From contig CADBIY010000001.1 in assembly GCA_902794895.1 (NCBI GenBank), forward strand, positions 62,001 through 126,000: DNA of 64,000 bases. The letters are read 5' to 3'. The translations under genes and the position numbers were made by a program. Shown here in pieces: positions 34,942-43,040 of this stretch. This DNA is from Candidatus Avelusimicrobium vaccinum (GTDB lineage: Bacteria > Elusimicrobiota > Elusimicrobia > Elusimicrobiales > Elusimicrobiaceae). How positions within the stretch are numbered: the first letter of the stretch is position 1; each line of letters opens with the position of its first letter. The notes under the pieces are model-generated. The model ran no database searches. It was not told the origin of the DNA and worked only from the letters and a program-made list of their open reading frames with translations.

Positions 34942-35964
34942 ATGAATTTTGAAGCGGTGAAACAATTTATTAAAGAGGCAGGACTGCCTAATTTTCGCTT
35001 AACGCAAGTGCGAGAAGCCGTTTATAAACGAGGTATTACCTCCTGGGAAGAAGCCTCTTCATTACCGGAGGATTTACGCAAACAGTTAGATCAAAAATTT
35101 CCCATACTGTCATTTAAGGTGAGCAAAATTCTATATTCTCAGCAAGACCGTACGGCCAAGGCATTGCTTACCTTACAAGATGGCTTGCAAATAGAAACCG
35201 TTCTATTGAAACCCCAAGATACCTGGAGTGTTTGCGTGTCCAGCCAAGTAGGATGTGCGCTTCATTGTTCCTTTTGCAGTACCGGGAAAATGGGTTTTAA
35301 GCGGGATCTTACCCAAGAGGAAATTGCCGATCAGGTGTTGATGTGGTTCCAATATGTGCGTAAAGAAAAATTAGGGGAACGGATTTCCAATGTGGTATTT
35401 ATGGGGATGGGGGAACCGTTACTGAACTATGTTTCGGTGGTGGAAGCCGTGCGTAACCTTTCCAATCCGGACTACTTAAATATCGGGGTGCGGCATATTT
35501 CCGTTTCCACTTCAGGGATTGCGGATAAATTACACAAATTAGCCGTTGATTTGCCACAGGTCAATCTGGCTATTTCGCTGCATAATGCCGATAATGCCGA
35601 GCGTAGTAAATTAATGCCGGTTAACCGTAAATTCGATTTGGACGACCTGAAAAAAGCCTTGGAAGAATATATTGCTATGACAGGACGGCAGGTGTTTTTG
35701 GAATATTCGGTTATAGAAAATATCAACAGCCGCCCGGAACATATCCGTAAACTGGCGGACTGGATTTATTCCATTAAGGACAATTACCTTTTGCATGTCA
35801 ACTTAATTGCCTGTAATTTAGGACGCGGCGAAAAAACAGAAGACCGTGTAGTAAAAGAGTTTGCCGCCGGACTTAAAGCCATGGGAATTGCCGTTACTAT
35901 TCGTAAAAGCATGGGCAATGATATTTTAGCAGCCTGCGGTCAATTAGCCGCACAAAAAAGATAG
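34942..35964 (+). CDS. rlmN: RlmN: 23S rRNA/tRNA adenine-C2 methyltransferase
   Basis: A 340-residue radical SAM methyltransferase acting on A2503 of 23S rRNA and A37 of some tRNAs. CALHCSFCSTGKMGF carries the CxxxCxxC cluster; FMGMGEPLLNY the GEP motif; the C-terminal catalytic Cys is in LAACGQL. Start is preceded by AAGGGAA. First gene of a + strand run rlmN, lipoprotein, queC, coiled-coil protein; two of the four act on RNA. Confidence 0.95.
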   Translation: MNFEAVKQFIKEAGLPNFRLTQVREAVYKRGITSWEEASSLPEDLRKQLDQKFPILSFKVSKILYSQQDRTAKALLTLQDGLQIETVLLKPQDTWSVCVSSQVGCALHCSFCSTGKMGFKRDLTQEEIADQVLMWFQYVRKEKLGERISNVVFMGMGEPLLNYVSVVEAVRNLSNPDYLNIGVRHISVSTSGIADKLHKLAVDLPQVNLAISLHNADNAERSKLMPVNRKFDLDDLKKALEEYIAMTGRQVFLEYSVIENINSRPEHIRKLADWIYSIKDNYLLHVNLIACNLGRGEKTEDRVVKEFAAGLKAMGIAVTIRKSMGNDILAACGQLAAQKR

Positions 35965-35973
35965 GAGGAAAAC

Positions 35974-36411
35974 ATGAAAGCGAAGTTTTTGTTAGCCGTA
36001 TTGGGTGGAATGATGTTAGTTGGTTGTGCTACGTTACAACAAGCCGATACAGACTGGATTGCCATTGGACCGGAATTTCCGCCCACTAAAGCAAAAGAGA
36101 TCCAATTGGTGAGCGGAAGACAAGATATTACCCGCCCGTATGGGAATTTAGGGATGTTGCGTGTTAAAAATCTTAAACCGGATCGGGATAGTATGTTGAT
36201 GGGCATTGATAAGGCCCGCAAAATTGCCGCTTCAAAAGGGGCGGATGCTATTCAAGTAAACCAATATAACAGCGCTGAAGATGACGCGGCGGATCCGCGT
36301 ATTACACTGATTGTGTATGCAATTAAGTATGTGGATCATCTTACCCCGGAAGATGAAAAAGCCATTGAAGAATTTGAAGTGTTAGGAATGCTCAATGAAT
36401 CCAACCAATAA
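35974..36411 (+). CDS. Small lipoprotein of unknown function
   Basis: A 145-residue protein with a type II signal (MKAKFLLAVLGGMMLVGCATL; lipobox LVGC, Cys18). The mature part has a compact alpha/beta pattern (KIAASKGADAIQVNQYN) that resembles envelope stress-type lipoproteins with a repeated beta-alpha-beta unit, but I cannot name the family. It overlaps queC by 17 bases. AGGAGG precedes the start. Confidence 0.7.
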   Translation: MKAKFLLAVLGGMMLVGCATLQQADTDWIAIGPEFPPTKAKEIQLVSGRQDITRPYGNLGMLRVKNLKPDRDSMLMGIDKARKIAASKGADAIQVNQYNSAEDDAADPRITLIVYAIKYVDHLTPEDEKAIEEFEVLGMLNESNQ

Positions 36412-37075
36412 AAAAGCCATTGTTCTGTTTTCGGGCGGGTTGGATTCCACCACTTGCTTATATTGGGCGTTGGACCAAGGATATATTTGCGAAGCGTTGA
36501 CGGTAGGGTATGGACAACGCCACGAGCGTGAGTTACAGGCTGCCCGGGAAATTACACAACGTTTGGGCGTGAAGCATTCTATCATTCGGTTAGATTTGCC
36601 GTGGTTAAAAACCAGTTCACTGGTTGATCCGGATCAACCGATCCCGGATGTGCCGGTAGAACAAATTCCGGATGAAGGAATTCCTTCTACGTATGTTCCG
36701 GGGCGGAATTTAATGTTTTTGTCGATAGCGGGGTCTCTTTTGGATGCAGTAGGGGCACAGGCCATTATTGCCGGACCGAATGCAATCGATTTTTCCGGAT
36801 ATCCGGATTGTACCCCGGCCTTTTTTTCCGCAGCTGCAGAGGCCTTAAATTTAGGAACCAAGCAAGGGGTTTGCGGCGGTATACAAGTACTGGCGCCGTT
36901 GATGGATTTATCCAAAGCGGAGATTGTAAAATTGGGTGCAAAACTGAAGGTTCCGTTTGAATTGACTTGGAGTTGTTATGCAGGCGGCACAAAACCATGC
37001 GGACATTGTGATTCGTGCAAATTACGCGCCAAAGGATTTGAGCAAGCCGGTGTGCATGATACGGCGTTAGATTAG
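36395..37075 (+). CDS. queC: 7-cyano-7-deazaguanine synthase
   Basis: A 226-residue PP-loop ATPase that converts CDG to preQ0 in queuosine synthesis. VLFSGGLDSTTCLYWA is the PP-loop; CYAGGTKPCGHCDSCKLRAKGFEQAG is the zinc-binding end with four cysteines. No preQ1 riboswitch is possible here because the gene starts inside the lipoprotein gene. Confidence 0.95.
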   Translation: MNPTNKKAIVLFSGGLDSTTCLYWALDQGYICEALTVGYGQRHERELQAAREITQRLGVKHSIIRLDLPWLKTSSLVDPDQPIPDVPVEQIPDEGIPSTYVPGRNLMFLSIAGSLLDAVGAQAIIAGPNAIDFSGYPDCTPAFFSAAAEALNLGTKQGVCGGIQVLAPLMDLSKAEIVKLGAKLKVPFELTWSCYAGGTKPCGHCDSCKLRAKGFEQAGVHDTALD

Positions 37076-37083
37076 GAGCAGAT

Positions 37084-37563
37084 ATGAAAAAAATTTTACT
37101 GATATGGAGTTTTGTTTATTTTTTGGCGGGGGGAGTCTGGGCGGCAGACCGTCCGGCATTATCGTTAATTCCGGCTCCGGGTGCTACGCAGACAATCACT
37201 CAGCAACCCACGCGGTCCCAACTCAGAAAACAATTCAAAGAGCGGCGGAAATTGATACGAAAACTTGTCAAGGAGTATCATAAATCTTCCGAACAAGAAC
37301 AAGCCGTTATTTTGGCACAGTTAGAGCAAGTGGTCAGTGAAGGGACGGATGCCGGCCTGGCTTATGTAAAAGAACGGATTGCAGCAGAACGATTGAATTT
37401 AGACAGTTGGGAAGCCAAAGTGAAACAAGACGAAGCCAATTTGGACCAAATTAAGAAAAACCGGGTGGCAGAACTACTTGCAAAAGATGCTAAAAAGAAA
37501 CATAAAGCCCGCCGAAAAGCGTGGAAAAAGCAACTCCGCGAAGCGCGCAAAAAAATGCGTTGA
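37084..37563 (+). CDS. Exported basic coiled-coil protein, unknown
   Basis: A 159-residue protein with a signal peptide (to VWAAD) and a long, highly charged helix rich in Lys, Arg, Glu and Gln, ending in a strongly basic tail (KKKHKARRKAWKKQLREARKKMR). Predicted periplasmic coiled coil. I do not recognise a family. AGGAG lies just upstream; a terminator follows. Confidence 0.6.
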   Translation: MKKILLIWSFVYFLAGGVWAADRPALSLIPAPGATQTITQQPTRSQLRKQFKERRKLIRKLVKEYHKSSEQEQAVILAQLEQVVSEGTDAGLAYVKERIAAERLNLDSWEAKVKQDEANLDQIKKNRVAELLAKDAKKKHKARRKAWKKQLREARKKMR

Positions 37564-37576
37564 AGAGAAACTTTTA

Positions 37577-37611
37577 TAAAAAGCCGCTTCCAAAATAGAA
37601 GCGGCTTTTTT
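37577..37611. terminator. Bidirectional terminator
   Basis: AAAAAGCCGCTTC/GAAGCGGCTTTTTT stem. Confidence 0.85.
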
Positions 37612-37628
37612 AAGGATTTTTAAAAAGT

Positions 37629-38039
37629 TTACTTAAACATTCCGCTTTCATCTAAAGCGGTTAATGCTTTAGAAATATCGTTTACCACCACAATCCAACG
37701 GCTCATACCGTTTTCCTGGGCGGCTCCATAAATGGCCGTAATATTGATATGGTTATTAAATAGCACAGCGCCGATATCGCGGGCTAAGCCTATGCGGTCC
37801 GGGGCATCAATACAAAGGGCATCTGTTTTTACGCTGGTAAAACCAGCCTTTGTCAGTGCGTGGCTCAGTTCCTGGTCGTACTTAACTGCTAACCGGAAAA
37901 CTGCGGCATCATAACGTACCCCTTGGGAAAGGGCAATCGTGCTGATATTTTCACGTACGAGCAAATCGGCGAAGTTTTTTAACGAACCGGGTTCATTGAC
38001 TAAAAAGACACTGTATTGCTTTACGATGGTAACTGGCAT
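37629..38039 (-). CDS. Two-ACT-domain regulatory protein
   Basis: A 136-residue protein made of tandem ACT domains: residues about 4-66 (QYSVFLVNEPGSLKNFADLL) and 70-132 (ALCIDAPDRIGLARDIGAVLF). ACT domains bind amino acids and regulate enzymes. No catalytic part is attached. Given that the aspartokinase at 44294 has no ACT domains, a regulatory link is conceivable but unsupported by position. ATG at 38039 follows AAGGGG; an earlier TTG is not needed. Confidence 0.75.
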   Translation of the reverse strand: MPVTIVKQYSVFLVNEPGSLKNFADLLVRENISTIALSQGVRYDAAVFRLAVKYDQELSHALTKAGFTSVKTDALCIDAPDRIGLARDIGAVLFNNHINITAIYGAAQENGMSRWIVVVNDISKALTALDESGMFK

Positions 38040-38089
38040 GATCAAACCCCTTTTGTTTTTTTTATTGTATCAAAAAATAAGACAGACGT

Positions 38090-38899
38090 TCATTTTTTTG
38101 GAAAATGATCCTTTTTCGGATACATAAGTGCCAGCATTTGACGGTGAACTTTTCCGTTACTGGCCAGCACAGTTTTTCCGTAATCTTCCATCTTTTTATA
38201 CTTTTTTCCGTGATAGTCTGTTATTTTTCCGCCGGCTTCCTGTAAAATCAGCAGCCCGGCCCCTACATCCCACGGATTAAGATTTTCTTCCCAATAGCCT
38301 TCCAACCGTCCGGCCGCTACCCAGCATAAGTCCAGCGCGGCGGATCCTAACCGGCGCACATCATGGCAGGCGTCTAAGAAACGTCCGAATCGGCTAAGTA
38401 GTTCCGGCATGCGGTTGAAACGGTTATAAGGAAATCCGGTTACTAAAAGAGAATTCTCTAATTTTGTAATTTTGGAAACGTGGATTCTTTTACCATTTAA
38501 AGTGGCCCCTTTCCCTTTTTGGGCTAGGAAAAGTTCTCCGGTAATTGGATTTTTTACCCCGCCTAAAATAGGCTCGTTTTTGTAGAATAACGCAATCGAG
38601 ATGCTGCATTGGGGAAATGTATGCGCAAAATTGGTAGTACCGTCTATGGGGTCAATGACCCATGTATAGGGAGATCCCGTCTGCTTACGGGCATCTTCTT
38701 CGGCGTAATAGTCATGTTGCGGAAAAGATTGGGTAATAATTTGCAATATCTTTTTTTGGCTGGCTTTGTCGGCGGAAGTTACTAAGTTGGCTTTGGCTTT
38801 TAATTCATAAGAAACTTTGCCGAATTTCTGCCGGACAATTTTTCCGGCGGCTTCTAATGCATGTTGCAAAACAAGTAATTCTTTATTTTTCTTGGACAT
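38090..38899 (-). CDS. Inositol-1-monophosphatase family protein (SuhB-like)
   Basis: A 269-residue Mg-dependent phosphatase. EEDARK, DPIDGTTNFAHTFP and WDVGAGLLILQEAGG are the three metal-binding motifs. The family also includes CysQ-type and fructose-bisphosphatase-like members; the motif spacing favours inositol monophosphatase. It overlaps the upstream nuclease gene by 17 bases. Confidence 0.88.
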   Translation of the reverse strand: MSKKNKELLVLQHALEAAGKIVRQKFGKVSYELKAKANLVTSADKASQKKILQIITQSFPQHDYYAEEDARKQTGSPYTWVIDPIDGTTNFAHTFPQCSISIALFYKNEPILGGVKNPITGELFLAQKGKGATLNGKRIHVSKITKLENSLLVTGFPYNRFNRMPELLSRFGRFLDACHDVRRLGSAALDLCWVAAGRLEGYWEENLNPWDVGAGLLILQEAGGKITDYHGKKYKKMEDYGKTVLASNGKVHRQMLALMYPKKDHFPKK

Positions 38900-40376
38900 G
38901 GAACGGTTCTGTTTGTTTCAGTTTTTCTTCTAAATAGAGCATGGCTTTGCAGTCATCCTCGTTGTACATCAACACTTTTTGCATCAGTTCATCATTCCCG
39001 GTTTTGAGCCAATTGGTAAAGTAAACCATGCTATCCATGGCACCGCAATCGTCTTGGCGCCAGTTGAATCCAAAGGCCGGGGCCGCGGCTTTTAACGAAA
39101 AACTGGGTGCCGGCAGATAAAACGCTTGGTTGACGGCTACTTTTAAATCAAAACAAATGGAGCAAAGTGCCTGAAGTTTCGCGGCATCGGTCGGAACGGA
39201 ACCGGCGAGTTTTTTCATTTTGCGCACTTCATAATCGGTCCAATGGTAAAGTGCGGTTTGTGAAAAATCGGGAATATAATCGTAGAATTGCTCAAAGATT
39301 TTAATTTCTTCTTCCGGTGTTTTGGCGATAAAACTGACATATTTATCTTTTTCTTTGTCCCAAATTCCAATGAGGTATACAAACGATTTATTCTCTTTGG
39401 TAAAAGTTTCGGTGGCCTCAAAATCAAAGTACAAATTGTATTTTTTAGCCGGCGGCGGAAAATGCCCCACTTCCCGCACAATGGGTTTTTTATGCAGATA
39501 GGCTAAGGCATTATAATAGGAATTAGTGGCGTGCGGTTCTTCCAAAATGGTTTGAAGTTTAGCCAACCCTGCCCGCGCAACGTCGTCCGTGTTGAACATA
39601 CCGTTAATTTTAAGGCATTGGCGCATTTCGGTATTTAAACCGGGTAACATAAGTAAATCTTTGCTTTGGGCGACTACTTTGTTTGCAAATACCCGCCACG
39701 GAGCCGCGGCTGCTTTGGGCGGTTTATGGGCTTCCGGCTTGGCGACGCCGTCGCGTATGCGCTGCCAAAATTCCAACTCGCGCGTTAAACGGTCCTGATG
39801 CTCCCGGTACAAAATATCTATTTTACGTTCTTTGAGAAAAATGCGCGCAGACGAAGGTATATATTGTTGAATAGAACCCAAAATCAGGTTTAACAAGCAC
39901 ACCTGTAAGGAATAATGTTCTTTTAAATCGTGGGCGCGTTTAAATTGGTAAATCCGGTAATGATAGGCACCGAAGAGGCTGGGGGCAGATTCGTCTTTAA
40001 CGAGTAAATTAGCACTCCCGAATACAGACTGCGGCAGATTCCATAATACGGCATTTGCAATGGCACTGGCTCCGTGAGCCATGGCGGCTAACGTATTTTT
40101 AAACCGTTCGGTTTCTTGGGTTCCCGATATAAAGATTACGCCGGGGAATTCCTGCTTGATCCATTCATCCCGCACCGACCGGTCTGTGCGGACTTTTAAA
40201 TTTTCATAGCGGTTGGTTTCGTAAACGGCTTCTTCGGCCGGAGCATGGAAAGCGCACCAGATGCTGAAGGGGTCTTCTAATAAAGAAAACATTTTAGAAG
40301 CATTAAAATCCTGCTTTCCGGGCACTCTTGCGGCGGAGAATGTATCAAATAGAGTTTGTAATTCCAAGTCTGTCAT
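38883..40376 (-). CDS. TM0106-type RecB-like nuclease with DEDD exonuclease-like C-terminus
   Basis: This 497-residue protein has an N-terminal PD-(D/E)XK-type region with VRDEWIKQEFPGVIFISG and GSANLLVKDESAP, a middle helical segment like helix-hairpin-helix (LLMLPGLNTEMRQCLKINGMF), then an RNase H-like fold with LYFDFEATETF and a terminal YNEDDCKAMLYLEEKL, the acidic residues of DEDD exonucleases. This order is that of the TM0106 family, whose role in DNA or RNA processing is unknown. The ATG at 40376 is preferred because TAGAAT lies seven bases upstream. Confidence 0.75.
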   Translation of the reverse strand: MTDLELQTLFDTFSAARVPGKQDFNASKMFSLLEDPFSIWCAFHAPAEEAVYETNRYENLKVRTDRSVRDEWIKQEFPGVIFISGTQETERFKNTLAAMAHGASAIANAVLWNLPQSVFGSANLLVKDESAPSLFGAYHYRIYQFKRAHDLKEHYSLQVCLLNLILGSIQQYIPSSARIFLKERKIDILYREHQDRLTRELEFWQRIRDGVAKPEAHKPPKAAAAPWRVFANKVVAQSKDLLMLPGLNTEMRQCLKINGMFNTDDVARAGLAKLQTILEEPHATNSYYNALAYLHKKPIVREVGHFPPPAKKYNLYFDFEATETFTKENKSFVYLIGIWDKEKDKYVSFIAKTPEEEIKIFEQFYDYIPDFSQTALYHWTDYEVRKMKKLAGSVPTDAAKLQALCSICFDLKVAVNQAFYLPAPSFSLKAAAPAFGFNWRQDDCGAMDSMVYFTNWLKTGNDELMQKVLMYNEDDCKAMLYLEEKLKQTEPFHVQEK

Positions 40377-40383
40377 TATCATT

Positions 40384-40389
40384 ATTCTA
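40384..40389 (-). promoter_or_regulatory. -10 box for a leaderless start at 40376
   Basis: Minus-strand TAGAAT, seven bases, ATG. An earlier in-frame ATG at 40382 would lie within the promoter spacing, so it is unlikely to be used. Confidence 0.5.
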
Positions 40390-40414
40390 TCTTTTTTGGG
40401 CCGATAAATAAATA

Positions 40415-40423
40415 TGCTACAAT
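40415..40423 (+). promoter_or_regulatory. Extended -10 box of def
   Basis: TGcTACAAT ends eight bases before ATG at 40432; a leader of 0-2 bases is expected. It faces the divergent box at 40389-40384 only 26 bases away. Confidence 0.5.
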
Positions 40424-40431
40424 ACCTATAT

Positions 40432-40956
40432 ATGGCAGTATTACACGTAACCAAATACGGCGAACCGATTTTGCGCCAAAAATTAAAACCGGTCAATTTT
40501 GAAGAATTGGCCCCGCGCTTGCCGCAACTGCTCAAAGATATGGAAGAAACCTGTTTGGCAGTTCACGGGGTGGGTTTGGCGGCGAACCAAATCGGGTTGG
40601 ATTTGCGTTTAGCCGTTATTTTAATTCCTACGTCCGAGGAAGAAAATGCCCCGCTCAAACGGTATGTAATTATCAATCCGGAAATCCTTGAAAAACATGG
40701 GGAAAAAGTGGAAGAGGAAGGATGTCTTTCGTTGCCGGGATTGTGGGCAGAAGTCAAACGTGCTACGGATGTAACTATTCAATATATAGATGAAAACGGA
40801 ACGCCCCAAGTGAAGCGTGCCCGGGGCTTGTTGGCCAAAGCATTTCAGCATGAAGTGGATCATTTGGACGGAAAACTGTTTATTGATTTAGTAGACCCCA
40901 CCTTAAAGCCGGAAGTAAAAAAAGTTATTAAAAAACTCCGCCCAAAATGGGATTAA
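40432..40956 (+). CDS. def: Peptide deformylase
   Basis: A 174-residue metalloenzyme that removes the formyl group from new proteins. The three motifs are GVGLAANQIGL (GxGLAAxQ), EEGCLSLPG (EGCLS, metal Cys) and FQHEVDHLDG (HExxH). MAVLHVTKYGEPILR is the standard N-terminus, so ATG at 40432 is chosen over an upstream in-frame ATG at 40414 that lies inside the -10 box. Confidence 0.96.
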   Translation: MAVLHVTKYGEPILRQKLKPVNFEELAPRLPQLLKDMEETCLAVHGVGLAANQIGLDLRLAVILIPTSEEENAPLKRYVIINPEILEKHGEKVEEEGCLSLPGLWAEVKRATDVTIQYIDENGTPQVKRARGLLAKAFQHEVDHLDGKLFIDLVDPTLKPEVKKVIKKLRPKWD

Positions 40957-41024
40957 AATAAAATGGAATTTGATGTAAAACTACCTTAATTGCGCGGGTG
41001 CTTTTTGTGTGTTATATATAGACA

Positions 41025-41050
41025 CCCCCGGCTATGCCGGGGGATTTTTG
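41025..41050 (+). terminator. Terminator after def
   Basis: CCCCCGGC/GCCGGGGG stem followed by ATTTTTG. Confidence 0.75.
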
Positions 41051-41078
41051 TTTATTACAGACTTGTTTTAAAACGCAC

Positions 41079-41108
41079 TTGACTAATCGTTTTTTTGTTT
41101 GGTAAAGT
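41079..41108 (+). promoter_or_regulatory. T-tract pilin promoter
   Basis: TTGACT (41079-41084), 18-base spacer with a seven-T run, TAAAGT (41103-41108), about 100 bases before the pilin start. Confidence 0.65.
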
Positions 41109-41206
41109 TTTTTATATTGGATGAGGGGGATGTATCCCCTGTTATTAAAATGCTTATAAAGGCGTTTTAATAAGAAATAGTAATTTATATCCACTAAGGA
41201 GAACGT

Positions 41207-42796
41207 ATGAACCAACGGAAAAAGAAAGCGTTTACCCTGACGGAATTATTAGTAGTGGTAGTCATTATCGGGGTATTAGCGGCGGTGGTACTGCCAAAAT
41301 TTAACAAAGTAATAGAAACGCGTAAGACGACGGAAGCAGAAGAAGTAATGGCCGCGGTACGTACGGAACAGGAACGCAGATGTGCGTTGGATAAACCGTA
41401 CATAGGGAATATTAATAAGTTAGTAACGGCGGAAGTATTGCCGCAGACGGAGACGAAGAATTACACGTACAGTTTAGAAAGTACGGGGATGTGGGCAAGC
41501 AGTAAAGGGATGTCGTATGAGTTAAAGATGCCGTCGTATGCGGACGGGCGCGTATGTTGTGAAGGGGCGGATTGCGGAAAACTTAATAAAGATTACCCGA
41601 CCTGCGATGAGTTAATCGCAAAGGTAGATTACCAAGCTTCCCCAAGCAGTTGTATTTATGAAAATCCTGTCCCCCCCGATCCGAAGCCGACATTTTTAGA
41701 GTGTAGCAATCCGATTTTGGAACGGGCTTGTACGGTTTCGAGCACGTGCGGATTTGAAAAGCGGGAAATTGCGGGATGTAACCACGAAACGGGTGAATTT
41801 ACATATTCGGACTGGGATACAACGGAATGTAGTTCTGCCCCAAAGGAAACAACAGGCTTACCGTGTAAAAAAGGTTGCGGAACGGCGACGGTTTCGTACA
41901 CATGCAATAATTCCACCGGAGAATGGGAATCAAAAGAAGAATCTTGCGATAGAAGTGACTGTAAGTGTTTAGTATCCTCGGGTTGTGAAGAAGTGAGTGT
42001 TCGTGTAGCGAGTACTCAATCTGTTTGTACGAAAACAGGAACTGGCTTTTATGATCATTCAGAAACAGTCGTGTGCTCTAGTATTTTAGATACTAGTAAC
42101 CGGCTACCGCAAGTTAAAGAAAAAGCTAAAAATTCTGCGGAAGCTAAAGGTTATAAGGAAATACCGGCTGATTGTTCTGCGGGGGGATCTTGTGCGTGTG
42201 ATGCGGGGACTACATATTATCAAGTGGTAAACCATTCTGCCCCATTTATTGCACAAACGAATTGGAAGCAAGATGATAATCCGAGATACGGCCCAGCTCA
42301 AGTGAATTACACTCCCAAGCTTAGCCTTATGTCTTGTGTACAGATGCAGGAGGATGGTAGTTGCCCTGTTTCCGAACCGGTAGAATGTAAAATATCAGAT
42401 GAAACTCATGCTTCCGGCAATGGCGTGAGACAAACTAGAACCTATCAATGGGAAAAAGTAGGCGAAGCCCCCGGAATGGTAAATGTAGGCGGTGTTCACG
42501 TAAATGGGACAGAAGGGCTTCTGGGTATACAAGCGAATGAGCGTGAGTATTATAGCGTTAATCCCAAATGCGGTTCTCTCTGTGGTGATCCGGGGTGTTG
42601 GAATGAGAAGTATTATAAAGAACAGATGGTGGGTGAATGTACATACCACAGAGCTTCTATTCATTCACGAGCATACTATATTACCAAGATGGGTGTAATG
42701 TGTCCTGACAACTATGTAGGTGTTTGCTGTGCTGATGCTTATATAGTAGAATGTCAAGAAGTAAGTAATACTGTAGAAAACATTACATTACCTTAA
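41207..42796 (+). CDS. Large cysteine-rich pilin-like protein
   Basis: This 529-residue protein has a prepilin start (KKKAFTLTELLVVVVIIGVL, Glu at +5) followed by KFNKVIETRKTTEAEE like other pilins. The remaining roughly 450 residues are exceptional: about 34 cysteines by my count, in repeated short units such as SSTCGFEKREIAGC, PCKKGCGTATVSYTC and GSCACDAG. It may be a minor tip pilin or adhesin held by many disulfides. Length is three times that of an ordinary pilin. AGGAG precedes the ATG. The first 700 bases are richer in G/C and Thr/Ala codons than the later part, hinting at a mosaic origin. Confidence 0.8.
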   Translation: MNQRKKKAFTLTELLVVVVIIGVLAAVVLPKFNKVIETRKTTEAEEVMAAVRTEQERRCALDKPYIGNINKLVTAEVLPQTETKNYTYSLESTGMWASSKGMSYELKMPSYADGRVCCEGADCGKLNKDYPTCDELIAKVDYQASPSSCIYENPVPPDPKPTFLECSNPILERACTVSSTCGFEKREIAGCNHETGEFTYSDWDTTECSSAPKETTGLPCKKGCGTATVSYTCNNSTGEWESKEESCDRSDCKCLVSSGCEEVSVRVASTQSVCTKTGTGFYDHSETVVCSSILDTSNRLPQVKEKAKNSAEAKGYKEIPADCSAGGSCACDAGTTYYQVVNHSAPFIAQTNWKQDDNPRYGPAQVNYTPKLSLMSCVQMQEDGSCPVSEPVECKISDETHASGNGVRQTRTYQWEKVGEAPGMVNVGGVHVNGTEGLLGIQANEREYYSVNPKCGSLCGDPGCWNEKYYKEQMVGECTYHRASIHSRAYYITKMGVMCPDNYVGVCCADAYIVECQEVSNTVENITLP

Positions 42797-42809
42797 ATGG
42801 GTTTTGCTA

Positions 42810-42845
42810 ATCCCCCGGCTTACAATAAGCCGGGGGATGGTTTTT
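42810..42845 (+). terminator. Terminator of the cysteine-rich pilin gene
   Basis: ATCCCCCGGCTTA/TAAGCCGGGGGAT perfect stem, then GGTTTTTG. It directly precedes the lys leader promoter. Confidence 0.8.
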
Positions 42846-42850
42846 GCTTC

Positions 42851-42880
42851 TTGCACCAAAACATTATTTTTTACTACACT
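42851..42880 (+). promoter_or_regulatory. Promoter of the lysine leader-lysA operon
   Basis: TTGCAC (42851-42856), 18-base spacer, TACACT (42875-42880). The ATG of the leader peptide follows after exactly six bases, so the mRNA should begin at that codon. Confidence 0.65.
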
Positions 42881-42886
42881 ATTTGT

Positions 42887-42976
42887 ATGGCAACTTTATT
42901 TTTCGTCAAACGCAGCAAACAAAGCAAAAGCAAAAAACGCTTTTGCGCAGTCGCTTGCAAGTATACGGAAAATTAA
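42887..42976 (+). CDS. Lysine-rich leader peptide upstream of lysA (29 aa)
   Basis: A 29-codon frame encodes a basic peptide whose residues 8-18 are KRSKQSKSKKR: five AAA lysine codons within ten, six Lys in all. It starts at the transcript's predicted first base and ends at TAA 42974-42976. A GCAAAAGC/GCTTTTGC hairpin (42924-42931 with 42939-42946) lies in the coding part, and a terminator stands 22 bases beyond the stop, immediately before the lysA ribosome site. The position, codon bias and alternative structures fit a peptide-type attenuator sensing lysyl-tRNA. The peptide itself probably has no other role. Not recognised from any family. Confidence 0.65.
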   Translation: MATLFFVKRSKQSKSKKRFCAVACKYTEN

Positions 42977-43031
42977 ATGATTCATTTTTAACTGTTAAAA
43001 TCCCTGTGCTTGCAAGCATGGGGATTTTTTT
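42953..43031 (+). promoter_or_regulatory. Attenuator: competing antiterminator and terminator before lysA
   Basis: Terminator: 43000-43010 pairs with 43015-43025 (ATCCCTGTGCT with AGCATGGGGAT, two G-U pairs), then seven T. Antiterminator: 42953-42965 (GCTTGCAAGTATA) can pair with 43005-43017 (TGTGCTTGCAAGC) over 13 consecutive positions with two G-U pairs, which uses up the terminator's 5' arm and loop. The shared CTTGCAAG palindrome makes the two folds mutually exclusive. Confidence 0.7.
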
Positions 43032-43040
43032 GGAGGATGT

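Noticed and set aside
40414-40431. Upstream ATG for peptide deformylase
   Set aside because: It lies at the -10 box and would add six residues before the conserved MAV start.
42797-43040. L-box lysine riboswitch or Lys T-box upstream of lysA
   Set aside because: The leader is only about 145 bases, starts at a coding ATG, and lacks the conserved T-box sequence and the multi-stem L-box core.
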